This document shows positions 62,168 to 64,000 of a stretch of DNA of 64,000 bases, piece by piece. A program made the position numbers and the translations under genes. The first letter of the stretch is position 1. Each line of letters starts with the position of its first letter. The DNA is taken from positions 9,357,812 through 9,421,811 of the forward strand of contig WMCF01000030.1 of the NCBI GenBank assembly GCA_009792885.1. Reading direction: 5' to 3'. The notes below the pieces were generated by a model. It saw only the letters and a list, made by a program, of their open reading frames with translations, was not told where the DNA came from and did no database searches. The DNA comes from Eremophila alpestris peregrina. Lineage: Eukaryota > Chordata > Aves > Passeriformes > Alaudidae.

Positions 62168-64000
62168 GAGCAAAGTGAGGACAATAAGGAAAGCCAATGT
62201 CATATATTGCCTGAATATTTCAGGAATTAGCCTGGTTATTTATGAATATACTTAGTTTTGAACTAGATGCCCACCTATATGTAAAAATGATGGTGATAAT
62301 TCTAATGAAACTTTGCTCACAATAACATAAATGACAAACAAAGGTACAGTATTCCACATATACTTCTTCTATTATTTTGTTTGGAACTATTTTTAAATGG
62401 AGACAGCCAAAACAAACAGCTGCCAAAAATCTCCTCCAGTATATGAGCAATCTGCTTCTAATATTTACCATGGCTTACCTTTAGAGAAAAGGAAAAAAAT
62501 ACAAGAAGTCTTGAATTTGGATACAAAAAGTCCTATGCAAAATGCTAAGTGTTACCTTTTGCTGCATCATCCCCTATGCTGTACAGGTGAATTCCTATAC
62601 CAACATCTGCATCCCATTCAGAGGATGAGGGACCAGCCCAATGTTTCTGTAAGGCAGCAATGGCACTCATCCCAGGACCAGCAGGTGATTTTTTTCAGCC
62701 TGCAGCATTTCATGATGGCACTGTTCCCTACCACTGCTTATCTTCCAGCTGCAAGGGATAGCATTACAAATTTTGAACCAAATAAATCAGAATTAAGGTA
62801 TTACCTGATCCTCTATATTTTTAGAACTAGGTCAAGAGCTATTTTATTCCTGGAGCCAAAGAAGTTTGAGCAAGACAAACTGTGTCAATCAGTACAAAAT
62901 GTATTCATTAGTTTTGCATGTGTATTGGCTTAGATGCCTAGTCCAGCTTTACCATTTTTGTACTGAAATGTAATATATTTTAGAAGCAGATAACATTATT
63001 AGATTTTGACCTTCACTACCAACTCTGTCTAGTTAATTTACTGTAGCAGAAATGCAAGTTACATGTGTGGTCAGAGGTGTGTGTATTGTGCATATAAGCA
63101 TTTATGCATGTTTGCATGTTAATTATGTCCAAAAAGAAACCACAATGGAACTGTGCATTTGCCTGAAAAAGCCCAACTCTATTACAAAAAGCATGCAGTG
63201 CCCTTTCCCCTTCTACACAATACAATCAATGAAAAGAGAGTTTCTTTGGTAAGAGTTCCCAGCCCTGTCCTGTCAACACTTAGCCTGAAAACCCTGTTGG
63301 TTGCAGTATTTTCTCCAGTCTTGTGGAGATTTTGTTCTGATTTTGTCCTGCTTTCCTGATGCTTTTGCCTTAACCACTCAGGTTTTTAATATACCATCTT
63401 CCCATCCCAGGATATCAGATGACAGGGAGTACCTATTCTGCCTTAAAGTTAAGCCTCTATCACAGCCAAAGGACAGAATTTTGGGGACCAGGAGGTTCCC
63501 AGGCTTTTGGCTCAATTTATAAAGCCCTTCTTAGCTTTGCTATGAATAAGTTCAATCAAACAGTTAGTTAGGTCATCCAGTCCACAATAACACATCTTCT
63601 ATTCAGCACAAAAAGGCTAAGAGGAAAAAAGATCAAATTTTCAAACAGGTTGTGTACCTGACATCTGGAGCCAGTGTATCTAACAAAAATTAGTGTTCAT
63701 TTGCATTTCATTTTGTACTTACGAAAAAAAAAAATCACAAGTTGATTTATTTCAACCACAAGATGCTGGGGTAGGTACAGGAGCAGTTGGCCTCAGCAGA
63801 GGTCAGCCTGAATCACCATGTTCTGTTCTTGCCTTAAAGTCTAATACATTCCTCTGGATACAGCAGAAATTAATCTAAAGAGCACACAGGGAAATTTTCT
63901 TCATGTATCTGCATTTGAAAAAAAGAAAAACACTAAAGCAGAAATATATACTGTTGTCTATTGCAAAACACACATTTCAGTCTTCCAAACCCTCAGTGCT
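62168..64000. other. Non-coding, AT-rich; contains a 178-codon open frame
   Basis: The plus frame 62397-62930 (178 codons) is unusually long for such AT-rich DNA. Its translation is not repetitive, but it shows no domain, signal peptide or homology I recognise. Its ATG lacks a strong context, and no AATAAA is placed shortly after its stop. I consider it a chance frame with a small possibility of a lineage-specific gene or decayed retrocopy. An A11 run lies at 63724-63734. The rest holds nothing recognisable up to the window end. Confidence 0.5.

Noticed and set aside
1..64000. CRISPR arrays, tRNA/rRNA genes, prokaryotic operons or a novel multi-gene system
   Set aside because: No regularly spaced direct repeats, no cloverleaf or rRNA similarity, and no run of adjacent co-oriented genes with ribosome binding sites was seen. 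The repeats present are avian-type CR1.

Overview
This window looks like ordinary non-coding vertebrate DNA, most probably from a bird. The evidence is four pieces of CR1 non-LTR retrotransposon. Three of them carry the 3' tail, which in the best-preserved copy ends in a CATTCTATGATTCTA-type terminus typical of avian (more broadly sauropsid) CR1. The rest of the picture fits: AT-rich composition, CpG scarcity with TG/CA excess, low density of interspersed repeats, and no bacterial gene organisation. I cannot name the species. Nothing fixes whether the window is intergenic or lies inside a long intron.

No protein-coding gene could be supported. The longest open frames (202, 199, 180 and 178 codons) resemble no family I recognise. 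They lie mostly in GC-richer patches that also stay open in overlapping frames, and they lack convincing exon structure. The one frame whose ancestry is clear is a short remnant of CR1 reverse transcriptase near 4.6 kb, which is degenerate and dead.

Layout: 1-4.57 kb has no recognisable element. A CR1 reverse-transcriptase fragment occupies 4572-4966. A 30-bp minisatellite lies at 10.5 kb, an inverted plus direct repeat at 11.7 kb, and a weak minus-strand pseudogene-like stretch at 13.8-14.5 kb. From 14.5 to 36 kb the sequence is AT-rich, interrupted by GC-richer patches at 21.9, 24.3, 30.5 and 36.2 kb. The 24.3 kb patch holds the only splice-bounded exon candidate I found. Near 36.6 kb is a CCAAT/TATA/AATAAA cluster with two hairpins that may be a solo LTR. 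CR1 3' ends lie at 42.05-42.55, 48.33-48.41 and 58.48-59.00 kb, all on the plus strand. A CpG-containing, LTR-like patch lies at 55.3 kb and a 38-A homopolymer at 62.1 kb. Several microsatellites and short perfect hairpins are scattered between.

I found no tRNA, rRNA, snRNA, CRISPR array, operon or multi-gene system. The findings below are modest, and most are about repeat biology.
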